Below, one piece after another: positions 34,179-43,165 of a stretch of 64,000 nt of DNA. Under the pieces are notes generated by a model. The model saw only the letters and a list, made by a program, of their open reading frames with translations, had not been told where the DNA came from and ran no database searches. Position 1 is the first letter of the stretch. Each line of letters begins with the position of its first letter. Made by a program: the position numbers and the translations under genes. The stretch comes from Acidobacteriota bacterium (GTDB lineage Bacteria; Acidobacteriota; Terriglobia; UBA7540), in the NCBI GenBank assembly GCA_004298155.1, contig SCRD01000024.1:1-64000 (forward strand), given 5' to 3'.

Positions 34179-35729
34179 TTAGCCTTTTTCCTCCGCCGCA
34201 TCCTCACTCTTCTCTTCCCCGGAGGATTCGCCGGGCTTTGTTGTATCTACTTCGGCGGCCTCATCGCTGGCCACGGCTTCCACGGTCCTCTCAGCAGGCT
34301 CTCCAGCATCCTCAGCCTCAGCCAGGTCCTTTGTCCCTTCTGCTTCTTCGGCAGTCTCAACTGCTTGCTCAGCGGTTTCCGGGGCGGTCTCTTTGGCTTC
34401 GAGGCCCGTCAGTTGCTCCGCGGGCGTTGCTTCGTCTTCCTGAGCGGCCTGGTCAATTGCTTCCTGGCCCTTTTCAAAATAGTCTGTAACCACGCGCCGG
34501 ATCCGTTCAATCGTCTTATCGCCAACGCCCTGAATCTGCATCAGATCTTCAGGGGTCATCTGTGCCAGTTCCTCGACCGTCTGAATATTCGCCTGGCGAA
34601 GCCGTTCCAGAGTCTTTTCACCCAACCCTTCGAGGTTCGCAATCGGCGCTCCGCGAAGGGCCATCGCGGCCATCTGCGATTCGATCTCCTGCCTTTTTTC
34701 CTCTTCGCTCTTGATGTCGATCTGCCAGCCCAGCAGCTTGGCGGCCAGGCGAACGTTTTGCCCCTTCTTGCCGATGGCCAATGAAAGTTGCGAATCGTCA
34801 ACGATAACTTCCAGGTGCCTCTGCTCGATGTCCACGACAGAAACGTGATTGATCTTGGCAGGACTCAGCGCGTTGGCGGCAAAAGCTACCGGGTCTTCGT
34901 TGTATTCAATGATGTCAATCTTCTCTCCGCGCAGTTCTCGAATGACCGACTGAACTCGCATACCCTTCATCCCGACGCAGGCTCCCACGCAGTCCACGTC
35001 CGGATCACGCGAGAATACGGCCACTTTGGTACGCTCGCCGGCCTCTCGTGCAATGGCCTTAATGACAACAGTGCCGTCGTAGATTTCCGGCACTTCCATC
35101 TCAAAAAGCTTTCGCACTAGATTAGAATCGGCCCGCGAAGCAATCACCTGCGGCCCGCGCGCGGCCTTGTCCACCAGGGTGATTACGGCGCGCACGCGGT
35201 CTCCGACCTGGTAAGTCTCCAGTTTCGACTGTTCGCGCCGGGGCATGCGGGCTTCGGTGCGCCCCAGGTCCAGGATCACATCAGGACCCTCCATGCGTTT
35301 GACCGTGCAATTGATGAGTTCTCCTATCCGCTGGCTGTATTCCGAGTAGACCGTGTCCCGCTCCGCCTCCCGGACCTTTTGGAAAATCACCTGCTTAGCC
35401 GTCTGCGCCGCTATACGCCCCAGCACGTCGGTGGCCTTGGGAATTCTCACCTCGGATTCAACGGCAGCCTCGGGATCCAGTTTAAGAGCCTCGGCCAGCG
35501 ATATTTCATGGTCAGGATCACCAACCTGCTCCACGACCTTCTTGACCGCGAACACTTCCACGTGGCCGGTGTCCTTGTTAAAGTGCGACTCCAGGTCTTC
35601 CACGGTCTTGTAGTACTTCCGGGTCGCCACCAGAATTGCGTCCTCAACGGCCGCAACTACGATTTCCGGGTCGATGCCCTTTTCCCGGCTCAACTGGTCA
35701 ATCGTTTGAAAGAGAAGACTGGTCGTCAC
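34179..35729 (-). CDS. nusA: Transcription termination/antitermination factor NusA
   Basis: 516 residues from GTG 35729, supported by GGAGGAAAACT. The order is N-terminal RNAP-binding domain (residues 1-130), S1 domain, KH1 and KH2 (DVDCVGACVGMKGMRV, LSLAIGKKGQNVRLAAKL), a helix-hairpin-helix pair (IANLEGLGEKTLERL, EDLMQIQGVGDKTIERI), then an acidic Glu/Ala tail of about 85 residues. NusA promotes pausing and intrinsic termination, and antitermination with other Nus factors. The acidic tail is not in E. coli NusA. It sits 84 bases after rimP. Confidence 0.96.
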   Translation of the reverse strand: MTTSLLFQTIDQLSREKGIDPEIVVAAVEDAILVATRKYYKTVEDLESHFNKDTGHVEVFAVKKVVEQVGDPDHEISLAEALKLDPEAAVESEVRIPKATDVLGRIAAQTAKQVIFQKVREAERDTVYSEYSQRIGELINCTVKRMEGPDVILDLGRTEARMPRREQSKLETYQVGDRVRAVITLVDKAARGPQVIASRADSNLVRKLFEMEVPEIYDGTVVIKAIAREAGERTKVAVFSRDPDVDCVGACVGMKGMRVQSVIRELRGEKIDIIEYNEDPVAFAANALSPAKINHVSVVDIEQRHLEVIVDDSQLSLAIGKKGQNVRLAAKLLGWQIDIKSEEEKRQEIESQMAAMALRGAPIANLEGLGEKTLERLRQANIQTVEELAQMTPEDLMQIQGVGDKTIERIRRVVTDYFEKGQEAIDQAAQEDEATPAEQLTGLEAKETAPETAEQAVETAEEAEGTKDLAEAEDAGEPAERTVEAVASDEAAEVDTTKPGESSGEEKSEDAAEEKG

Positions 35730-35813
35730 AGTTTTCCTCCAGCTTGCCCACACCACGCCAGCTCAAAACCTGGCCAAAGCACAACCGAGCCGCCGGAACA
35801 ACTGATTCCCTGG

Positions 35814-36272
35814 CTATAGTTCCGGAAGCAGCCTGGCTTTCAAAATATTTGAAAGCTCAAATTCTGCAATTTTTTCGTTATCCAGGCCCAACTTGACTCG
35901 GCCTTCCTCAAATCCCGCCAGCCTGCCTTCAAAAACTTTCTGATCCTCGATGGGCTCACGCAGCACGATCCTTGCCCGGCGCCCTGCAAAGTGCCTGTAC
36001 TCCCGCGGCTTCACCAGCTTCCGGTCGAGCCCAGGGGACGAAACTTCCAGCAGGTAACTCCCCGGGAACGGATCTTCAACATCAAGGATAGCACTCATCT
36101 GCTCGCTGACGAGCGCGCAATCCCCGTGTGTAACTCCTCCAGGCTTGTCAATATAGACCCGGAGCAGTGGGTTCGACTTTCCCCCCTTGAGTTCCACATC
36201 AACAAGCGTCAACCCTTCGCCGACGGCCACGCGCTCGGCGATGGCTTCGATCTTTTCCAGATCAACAATCAT
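35814..36272 (-). CDS. rimP: Ribosome maturation factor RimP
   Basis: 152 residues. The N-terminal part has VDVELKGGKSNPLLRVYIDKPGG and the family signature SYLLEVSSPGLDRKL with the following PREYRHFAGRRA. It binds the 30S subunit early in assembly. The start is set at ATG 36272 (MIVDLEKIEA), which matches family length, although the frame is open to 36383. No strong SD. First gene of the nusA operon, downstream of a good promoter and a U-tailed hairpin. Confidence 0.93.
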   Translation of the reverse strand: MIVDLEKIEAIAERVAVGEGLTLVDVELKGGKSNPLLRVYIDKPGGVTHGDCALVSEQMSAILDVEDPFPGSYLLEVSSPGLDRKLVKPREYRHFAGRRARIVLREPIEDQKVFEGRLAGFEEGRVKLGLDNEKIAEFELSNILKARLLPEL

Positions 36273-36345
36273 TCGTAAGGTGCGGTTGGATTCGCCGTCC
36301 GTTGAGCGCGCGGCAGCCCGGCAAACAGGCAATCCTGCTCCCAAC

Positions 36346-36367
36346 AAAAAAGTGGGCTTGCGCCCAC
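36346..36367 (-). terminator. Rho-independent-type hairpin in the rimP leader (candidate attenuator)
   Basis: On the minus strand GTGGGC, loop GCAA (a GNRA tetraloop) and GCCCAC form a perfect six-pair stem immediately followed by six U residues. It lies between the likely promoter (36387-36415) and rimP, so it would end or pause transcription before the operon. Placement before nusA suggests feedback by NusA, which enhances such terminators. Confidence 0.6.
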
Positions 36368-36386
36368 CGCAACCACTCTCCAATAG

Positions 36387-36415
36387 AGTATAGTCCCTCG
36401 ATCACTCCAGCGCAA
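36387..36415 (-). promoter_or_regulatory. Sigma70-type promoter of the rimP-nusA operon
   Basis: Minus-strand TTGCGC (36415-36410) and TATACT (36392-36387) are exactly 17 bases apart, giving a predicted start near 36380 and a leader of about 108 bases to rimP. Confidence 0.6.
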
Positions 36416-36927
36416 GCAACGGAAGGAAGCAAGTTGCTCGTGGTTCTCGAAAAAAAGGAGATATATTTAAAAGCCTGGCGGCGACCCGACCAACGTTCAA
36501 CTGATAACAATCTTCATTCGATTTTCACAATGAGGACGCATTGGCTTGTCTGAGAAAACATCATGATATTCATGCAGTAGCCGCAATGAAAATTCAGATT
36601 CAATCCCGCAGAAATATGCCGGCACAAGGACTAGCGGTATACCTGGGCAGCTAGTTCAAAAAAGTATTTTGGGATTCCTGATTCGAAAATAGTCTTGCCG
36701 GCGCAGTCCATAGCGAATGAGCCGCGGCGAAGGGTTTAAACGAGAGCCATCAATCCTCTGTTTCAAACCGCCGACGAATCGCCGGGGGTGCTTGCCCCTT
36801 CAGTCGAACGGTGGTACTTTCTCCCCGTTCCATGGCAGAGTTTGTGCGACTGGCAATAAGAGGGGTGGTTGTTGCGTGGCAGGCATCGCACCCGTCTGTA
36901 TGAATCGTCATTCAAGAGGAGCCAACG
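36416..36927. other. Intergenic spacer between the rimP promoter and the Tat-exported protein gene
   Basis: About 510 bases with no gene that I trust. It is more AT-rich than its neighbours, with scattered A-runs (around 36450 and 36660). Presumably the promoter of the 36928 gene. Confidence 0.4.
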
Positions 36928-39561
36928 GTGAAGCGAAAAACCTTTGACCGCCGGGCATTTCTGCAAGGGTCCGCGGCGTTGCTGGGCGCCGCCGGATCGG
37001 TCTCTTCCGCGCCAGGGACCCGTGCGGCACCAGTTTCCGGCCCGGAGGCGGGCCGTGCAGCGTTCGCTGATAACGGCCGTCTCAGCATGAACTTAACCAA
37101 CGGCACAAACCGGAAAGTCTGGATCCTGGCGCCGGCTGACGCAAGCTTTCAGGAAAGGCTTGCCAGTAAGGAACTGGCCCGCGGTCTGCGCAAGCTTGGC
37201 CTGGCGCGCGCACCCATTGAGGCCGCAGGAATCGGCGTAGAAGCACGGGCAGGAGACATCGTCTTTACCTTGCAGGTGGACAGCGCAGCTTTCAAAGATC
37301 CTGAGGCTTATGAAATCCGTCAGGAAACCGCGAAGGCCAATGGTTCGAGGGTCCGCCTGACGGGCGCCACGCCGCAGGCAGTACCCTATGCCGTTTTTGA
37401 TTTCCTCGAGCGCCAGGGAGCGTTCTTCGGCCTCGATGGTGATTCTTACCCGTTTCAGCCCTTGCGGAAACTGAACTTGCCCCCTGTCAACCATCCCTGG
37501 CATGCGCAGCCGCGTTTCAAGACTCGAGGGCTGCTACCCTGGCCGGATTTTTTGAATTGCATCACGGTCTACAACCGCGAAGAACATCGCGCTTACCTTG
37601 AAGCCATGCTGCGGATGCGGTTCAACACGCTGGGAATCCATGTTTATTCGGGCGCCGACCAGTGGGCAGAATCATTCCTCTCGTTTGAATACGCCGGGGC
37701 GGGTCATCTGGCTTACACGGACACGACGGCCACCAACCGCTGGGGATACCTCCCCGAGAAGACTTCCAATTACGGCATGGGCGCGCCGGATTACTTCGAA
37801 GGTGAGGTCTTCGGCTCTGAAGCCACCACGCGCGCCACCAGTTGCTGGGATAGTGCAAAGTTCGCGCAGCAGTTGTGGGGCGACGCCTTCCGTTATGCAA
37901 AGAAGCTTGGCATTCGCACGGGGGTCGGCTTTGAGCCTTACCAGGTACCTGACGAAATCTATCGAGCAACACCCCCCGAGGCCCATTACAAGAGCACAAA
38001 CCCGAAGGCACCCGGCCCGCGCATCGACCCCGAATCAGTGGCGGCACGCGACATCCTGGAGGCCCGCCTCGGAAATCTGCTGGAAAGCTATCCTACCGTC
38101 GATTACGTCTGGCTTTGGGAAGACGAGGCCATGAACTGGGCAAGCCAGAATGGAAGCGTTCCGCTCTCGGTAACGCCTTACCGGCAGGCCTACGATTTCC
38201 TCAAGCGGCATGCCCCCGGGAAACGCCTGATTGTCTCCGGCTGGGGAGGCGTGGTCCGCCACTTCGCGCAGTTTCATCGGCAACTGCCTCTGGATGTAAT
38301 CTTCACTTCGTTGAGTGACAATCTTGGCTGGGACCCTGTCAGCGAAGAGTACGGGAAGCTCGGCGAGCGCGAACGCTGGCCCATTCCATGGCTCGAGGAT
38401 GACCCGGCAATGTGGCTTCCGCAGTTCCACGTCCATCGAGGAGCGAAGGATCTGGATTTGGCCGAGAAGTACCAGTGTCAGGGCGTGCTCGGCATCCACT
38501 GGCGCAACCGCATGATGAATGTCGATGCAGGGTTCCAGGCGAGGGCGTCGTGGGACCAGGCGCTGAAACCCGCGGAATTTTTCCGGGCGTTCGCAGCCAC
38601 TCAGGCTGAAGGCGGCCGAGCCGCGGAACTGGCTGATATCCTGACGAGGACTGACCGTGACCGGCTTATCCTCGATTCGTTTACCGGAAGGATTGAGAAC
38701 GGCCATCACCAGATTCACGCGTTTTCGGGCGACTACAGCGAGGCTTTTGAATTTTGGGCTGGCTACGAGCCGCCGGAAGGTGTGCGAATTTCCCAGGCCA
38801 AGGTGGCCCACGATCTTCGGGCTTTGACCAGCAAGGCGCAAAGCCCGGCGGAACGCGAGCGATTGGATTACCTTGCTTGCTACATTGAATTTCTGGTTCC
38901 TTATTCGGAGTCATGGGTGCTGGCGTCAAGGCTTCACAAGGTCTTGCAGGAGGCGCAGACGCTGAAACAAGACGGTAAAGCCGCCGAGGCAAAGCAAAGA
39001 GTTCTGGACCAGGGAGTCCCGCTCTGGCAAAAGCTCGCCTCGCGGGTACGCGAAGCGCTCTTGACCTACCAGCAAATGGTGAGCGAGAGGAACGAGCAGG
39101 GCGCCCTGGCATCCGTACATAACAAGTTTGAAAGGCTGGCTTTGATGCGCCTGCGTCTCTCCATGAAAGAGTTCCTGGACGAATTGCCGGCGGAAGTGGA
39201 AACGCTTTTCCGCGATGTGCGCAGGAGAGATGCTGCTGCTTCTCCACGGGTCTTCATCCCGACCCGCCCTTCGGCGTTGGCGCCGGGCGAAAAGGTGCGG
39301 GTCTTTGCCGTGGCTCCCGGGAGTGAGACCATGCCACGACTGGAGCTGTTCCTGCGGCGCGCCGGCTCTGAGGCATGGCAATCTTTCCCAATGCTGCTGG
39401 CGGGCCGGCGCACCTTCGTGAAAGAGATCGAGCCAGCCAATTCGGATTCGCCCTTGCTCGAATATTACGTCGAGGCGTCGTTCGCAGGCCCCAGCGGCTT
39501 CCACCGTTTGACCGCGCCGGCGGGCGCGCCAGAGCAAACCTACTCTATGACTCTGCTGTGA
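36928..39561 (+). CDS. Tat-exported glycoside-hydrolase-like protein, family unassigned
   Basis: 877 residues from GTG 36928 with AGAGGAG six bases upstream. The N-terminus, KTFDRRAFLQGSAALLGAA, is a classical Tat signal (R-R-x-F-L). Residues about 50-170 look like an alpha/beta cap (GH67/GH20-style N-domain: VWILAPADASFQERLASKEL, TGATPQAVPYAVFDFLERQGAF). Next is a TIM-barrel-like part, with RFKTRGLLPWPDFLNC, FNTLGIHVY, YVWLWEDEAMNW (candidate acid residues) and LIVSGWGG. The C-terminal third is helical, ending in a beta domain. It may be an exported glycosidase acting on uronic-acid or amino-sugar-containing glycans, by resemblance to GH67/GH115/GH20 enzymes; no family signature is certain. 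It stands alone. Confidence 0.6.
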   Translation: MKRKTFDRRAFLQGSAALLGAAGSVSSAPGTRAAPVSGPEAGRAAFADNGRLSMNLTNGTNRKVWILAPADASFQERLASKELARGLRKLGLARAPIEAAGIGVEARAGDIVFTLQVDSAAFKDPEAYEIRQETAKANGSRVRLTGATPQAVPYAVFDFLERQGAFFGLDGDSYPFQPLRKLNLPPVNHPWHAQPRFKTRGLLPWPDFLNCITVYNREEHRAYLEAMLRMRFNTLGIHVYSGADQWAESFLSFEYAGAGHLAYTDTTATNRWGYLPEKTSNYGMGAPDYFEGEVFGSEATTRATSCWDSAKFAQQLWGDAFRYAKKLGIRTGVGFEPYQVPDEIYRATPPEAHYKSTNPKAPGPRIDPESVAARDILEARLGNLLESYPTVDYVWLWEDEAMNWASQNGSVPLSVTPYRQAYDFLKRHAPGKRLIVSGWGGVVRHFAQFHRQLPLDVIFTSLSDNLGWDPVSEEYGKLGERERWPIPWLEDDPAMWLPQFHVHRGAKDLDLAEKYQCQGVLGIHWRNRMMNVDAGFQARASWDQALKPAEFFRAFAATQAEGGRAAELADILTRTDRDRLILDSFTGRIENGHHQIHAFSGDYSEAFEFWAGYEPPEGVRISQAKVAHDLRALTSKAQSPAERERLDYLACYIEFLVPYSESWVLASRLHKVLQEAQTLKQDGKAAEAKQRVLDQGVPLWQKLASRVREALLTYQQMVSERNEQGALASVHNKFERLALMRLRLSMKEFLDELPAEVETLFRDVRRRDAAASPRVFIPTRPSALAPGEKVRVFAVAPGSETMPRLELFLRRAGSEAWQSFPMLLAGRRTFVKEIEPANSDSPLLEYYVEASFAGPSGFHRLTAPAGAPEQTYSMTLL

Positions 39562-39806
39562 ATAGTGGGTGCTCAGGACCTCGCCTTGCGGGCCTGCGGC
39601 GGCACGATGAAAAACAAAGGCGTCAACAAATAGACGGCGAAGGCAGGGGCCGCTTCTTCTGATGCGGCCCGCAAAGCCCATTGACCGATACCACACGGCC
39701 CACATGGAAGTCAACTTCATGGGGCGCCAATTCAGACACTCACCATTGCGATTTGGTGTGGCTGTCATAGATGCGGCCGAGTATAATCCCACACACCGAG
39801 GTGCTC

Positions 39807-40427
39807 ATGATAACTAAACGGAACCTGCTGCTGATCGCCCTGCTGCTTTCAGCGGTCGCCCTTCCTGTCTGCGGGCAGGACTACAAAGAGGAATCGGCCC
39901 GCCTGACGCAAATACTCGACTGGCATGCGGGCAGCATAGTGGCGGAAATCGGCGCCGGCGCGGGTGAGATGACCCTTGACGCGGCATCGCGCGTGGGCCC
40001 CACCGGCCACGTTTATTCAACCGAGGTGGACAACAAGAAGATCGCGCACCTGAAGGAACTGGCAGCCGATGAAAAAGACCACAACATTACCGTGATTGAA
40101 GGTTCGCAATCCGGGACCCACCTGCCGCCCGAATGCTGCGACTCAATTTACATGCGGCGCGTCTATCACCACTTTACCGAACCTCAAACGATGGACGCCA
40201 GCCTCTTCCAATCGCTTAAGCCGGGCGGCATGCTGGCGGTGATTGACTTTCCGCCGCGTGCAGGGCTGCCCGCGGTGGAAGGCGTTCCCGCCAACCGGGG
40301 TGGGCACGGTATGCCGAAAGATATCCTCATTCAGGAACTGACTGCCACCGGATTTCAGTTGGTGTCTGAGCCTGCCGACTGGCCCAATGATAATTACTGC
40401 GTTATCTTTCGCAAGCCTGAAAAATAA
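39807..40427 (+). CDS. SAM-dependent methyltransferase with an N-terminal signal peptide
   Basis: 206 residues; ATG 39807 follows GAGGTG. The first 25 residues (TKRNLLLIALLLSAVALPVC, then GQD) are a clear export signal, possibly a lipoprotein one (VCG). The rest is a class I methyltransferase: motif I VAEIGAGAGEMTLDAA, acidic strand STEVDNKKI, motif IV-like CDSIYMRRVYHHF, and LKPGGMLAVIDF. Such signals before a SAM-binding domain are unusual because SAM is cytosolic. A start at an upstream ATG does not remove it. It could act in the periplasm on an unknown substrate or may not bind SAM. Stands alone, opposite to nothing near. Confidence 0.8.
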   Translation: MITKRNLLLIALLLSAVALPVCGQDYKEESARLTQILDWHAGSIVAEIGAGAGEMTLDAASRVGPTGHVYSTEVDNKKIAHLKELAADEKDHNITVIEGSQSGTHLPPECCDSIYMRRVYHHFTEPQTMDASLFQSLKPGGMLAVIDFPPRAGLPAVEGVPANRGGHGMPKDILIQELTATGFQLVSEPADWPNDNYCVIFRKPEK

Positions 40428-41107
40428 AGCCGCAGATTTGCAGGATATATTTATCGTGACGGCTTTGCCCTCGTGCCACACGACCCTCTGGGTTGCCACG
40501 AAGTGGGCCATGGAACACGCCCGGCGAGCGGTTTCTCTCTTCGAGGCCATCGCAAGCCTCCGGATTTCGCTTGACATGGCTGGCCTAGTATGGTAGTCTT
40601 CCTGGTGTGCAGGAAGGTGGGCGCACAAGGCGCCACAGGCAACCGCGAAGCGGTGCGATGGGGGGCTAGTTACGTGGCTTTTTGGGACAAATGGGACAAA
40701 AAAATTCGTTTTTTGAAAAACGAACCGGAGAAGTTATTGAAAACACAGAGTCGAGTCTGAAAAACGAACCGGAACGAACCGGAGAACGAAGCGGAGAAGT
40801 TGTTGAAAACACGTACTAATTGAAAAAACGAACCGGAAACGAACCTAAAATGAAGCGAGCTATGTTGCTGAAAACACGTGATGGCGAAAATCTGAAGAGG
40901 TGAAGTCTTTGCCCGCCGAGATGGCTAGCACACTTGCCCAACGCGGGGTGCAGCGACGCCACTTTCTTGGCCAGCATCCAAACGAACTGCGAGCGTCCCC
41001 TGCAACGTAAAAGGGTCCCCTGCCTATGACTTCCGCGTGGGCAGGTGGCTTAAGTGAGGCTGGATGTGACCGGATTCCAGCGCGGGCTTCAGTCGAGCAA
41101 CCTCAGC
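40428..41107. other. Non-coding region, part of it repetitive
   Basis: No gene over 60 codons with credible content. It has a short hairpin ACCGC-GAA-GCGGT (40641-40653), the tract of aacgaaccgga-type repeats (separate entry), and a GC-rich end with the small ORF on the minus strand starting beyond it. Confidence 0.35.
40674..40886 (+). repeat. Three degenerate repeats of about 45-64 bases around aacgaaccgga
   Basis: Units at about 40715-40758, 40759-40821 and 40822-40885 each contain aacgaaccgga and gttgttgaaaacac or gttattgaaaacac. In the first two units these encode NEPEKLLKT or a near relative, in the third NEPET-NLK, but in different frames and with stops in between. The tract opens with a perfect 9-base stem TTCGTTTTT / AAAAACGAA (40705-40724). 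A 28-codon frame from GTG 40674 exists but is unlikely to be a gene. Confidence 0.6.
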
Positions 41108-41326
41108 CTACCACACTGCGGCTACAAGACCTTTGACCGTGTTTGCGACCGTCGGCAATCCGGAAGCAACCTGGGAAGCGAATATCGCCCCGGCAATGAA
41201 GAGTGTCAACACGACCCATAAACCGAGGCCTCGAGGCTTCTTGTCCCACCACTTTTTCTTAACAGGCGGGTCGGGAGCTCCATGAATGAAGATCAGACCA
41301 CCTGATTTTTCCAACCGGATCGCCAT
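41108..41326 (-). CDS. Small single-pass membrane protein (hypothetical)
   Basis: 72 residues from ATG 41326, preceded closely by GGGGAGGGGAA, a good SD. A short soluble, basic N-terminus (WWDKKPRG) leads to one membrane helix, LGLWVVLTLFIAGAIFASQV. No family recognised. The unusual Pro-Pro-Val-Lys-Lys-Lys-Trp-Trp stretch suggests membrane-interface binding. Confidence 0.45.
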   Translation of the reverse strand: MAIRLEKSGGLIFIHGAPDPPVKKKWWDKKPRGLGLWVVLTLFIAGAIFASQVASGLPTVANTVKGLVAAVW

Positions 41327-41674
41327 TTTCCCCTCCCCATTGGCGCATCTGAACTATCTGGAATCAATGAATTTTCCGAGGGCATGTTGCTTCCTCCGCT
41401 GGACCCGCTCGCTGGCTCCTCTTCGCGCCGCGGGATTGCTTGGCCCTGGCTTCAGATATCGCCCCGCTTGGTGCATACGACAGGACTGAGAGAGGCAGGA
41501 CACGGAGATGGTATCCCTCAAAAAATCCTGGACTCGCCCTCGTGGCGAAATATCATTCTCTCCTCGGAATATCTAATGGTAATGTTTGTGCTCAGGAATT
41601 CAATCCAGAGGAAACAGGAACAGCGTAACCGCAAACACCTGAATAGAGTTTGAGGTAATCACCTGAACAGATCA

Positions 41675-41830
41675 TCACAACTGTCTCGCGCTTCCAGGCT
41701 GAATTGGGCCGTGGGCGACGGGCTGACCGGCGGAACGCCATGGCATCAAATGGATCTTGCATCGCGAGGCGTGGAGCAGCTTCCACATCCACCCGGCTAC
41801 CGCAAGAACAACAAAAGGATAGGCGAGCAT
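41675..41830 (-). CDS. Possible small membrane peptide (51 residues)
   Basis: ATG 41830 opens a frame starting LAYPFVVLAVAGWMWKLL, a plausible hydrophobic helix, and ending at TGA 41675. No SD is visible and no homology is known to me. Low confidence. Confidence 0.2.
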   Translation of the reverse strand: MLAYPFVVLAVAGWMWKLLHASRCKIHLMPWRSAGQPVAHGPIQPGSARQL

Positions 41831-41945
41831 TCTGATTGTCAGGCCCGATCGTCAAAGCAAGGGGTGGCCCATTGAGGCGGCAGGAGTTATAATGCAACAC
41901 ACTGCCCCGGTGGGATGCGTGCACGCGTGGCCTGCGGGACTATCA

Positions 41946-42782
41946 ATGAGCCTGATTCGCAAAGAAATCGAGCAACATTATTCGGAAGTGCAGGAGTCGG
42001 AGCGGCTATCGTCAGGTGTTGGCGAGCTGGAACGGCTTCGCACTGAAGAGATTTTGGCAGCGCACCTTCCGCCGCCGCCGGCCGTAATCTACGATGTGGG
42101 CGGAGCGGCCGGGGTCTACGCTTTCCCGCTGGCGAAACGGGGATATACGGTCCACTTGGTTGATCCTGTGGATTTGCACCTGGAACAGGCGCGCGCACTG
42201 GCTTCATCTTCAGGCGTGGCGCTGGCGTCAATCAATTTGGGCGATGCTCTGCTGCTGGGCGCGCCCGCCCTGACGGCCGACGCCGTTCTCCTCTTTGGAC
42301 CTCTCTATCATCTCGTCGACAGGTCGGAGCGGATCGAGGCTCTTCGCGAAGCATTCCGCATCCTCAAGCCCGGCGGGGTTATGTTCGCCGCCGCAATCTC
42401 CCGCTTTGCCTCTCTCATCGACGGGTCGGTGGAGGGCTTTCTCCAGGACCCGGAATTTCGAGAGATCGTTGCGGCAGACCTTGCGTCCGGCCAGCATCGC
42501 AACCCGACGGGCAATCCTGCCTATTTCACAACTTCGTACTTCCACCGCCCCGAAGAATTGGAAACGGAAGTCGCGGAAGCGGGCTTTCAAAACGCACGAG
42601 CGCTCGCTGTGGAAGGTCCCGTGTGGAGCGCTGCTCGATTCAATAAGGCGTGGAAAGACGAAACCCAGCGCAAGACCCTTTTGGAGTTCCTGGCGATCGT
42701 TGAACAGGAGCCCTCGATACGAGGAGCCAGCGCCCACCTCGTTGCCGTTGCCGAGCGGCCAAAATTGCGGGGACCGGAGTAG
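41946..42782 (+). CDS. Class I SAM-dependent methyltransferase
   Basis: 278 residues, ATG 41946 (SLIRKEIEQHYSEVQESERL). Motif I is VIYDVGGAAGVYAFPLAKRG, the acidic strand VHLVDPVDLHLEQA, motif IV DAVLLFGPLYHL, and LKPGGVMFAAAISR follows. It is a soluble enzyme with no signal peptide. The pattern resembles small-molecule or biotin-type (BioC-like) methyltransferases, but the target is unknown. The frame is open to 41892, with weaker start support. It is isolated between non-coding spacers. Confidence 0.85.
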   Translation: MSLIRKEIEQHYSEVQESERLSSGVGELERLRTEEILAAHLPPPPAVIYDVGGAAGVYAFPLAKRGYTVHLVDPVDLHLEQARALASSSGVALASINLGDALLLGAPALTADAVLLFGPLYHLVDRSERIEALREAFRILKPGGVMFAAAISRFASLIDGSVEGFLQDPEFREIVAADLASGQHRNPTGNPAYFTTSYFHRPEELETEVAEAGFQNARALAVEGPVWSAARFNKAWKDETQRKTLLEFLAIVEQEPSIRGASAHLVAVAERPKLRGPE

Positions 42783-42863
42783 TGGCTCACTCCACGGCAC
42801 ATGGCTTATACGCCATCCTGATTGTGATCGCAACGGCAAACACAAGTTGAAAGAAATCTGCCC

Positions 42864-43019
42864 ATGAAGCTGAACGTGTCATTGCTGGCTGGGTCGCTCA
42901 TCGGCGCGAGCATTGCGTCAACCGTCCGGCAGGAACCTGCCAGGCGGGATGGTCCCTCCGCCGGCCATTGCATTTTCCGGCTTTCGCGCGGGGCGGGCAG
43001 GCACGGCTGGACGCAATAG
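42864..43019 (+). CDS. Possible small secreted peptide (51 residues)
   Basis: ATG 42864 begins KLNVSLLAGSLIGASIAST, a signal-like stretch, followed by a basic tail (RLSRGAGRHGWTQ). SD weak. No family. Low confidence; it may be chance. Confidence 0.25.
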   Translation: MKLNVSLLAGSLIGASIASTVRQEPARRDGPSAGHCIFRLSRGAGRHGWTQ

Positions 43020-43165
43020 CGTTCAGACAACTCTTTGTGTAGAATAACGACCGGGCAGTAGTTCCGTATCTACTAACCTTGCCTCTGGCGACCCCCTGAT
43101 CGTCGGGGCATAGCGGGCGGCCTCACTGTACCAACGAGAACTCCGTGAAGGTGGCGGAGCGAACA

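Noticed and set aside
40674-40886. CRISPR array or integron attC site
   Set aside because: Units are imperfect, adjacent and without unique spacers of constant length; there is no cas or integrase gene.
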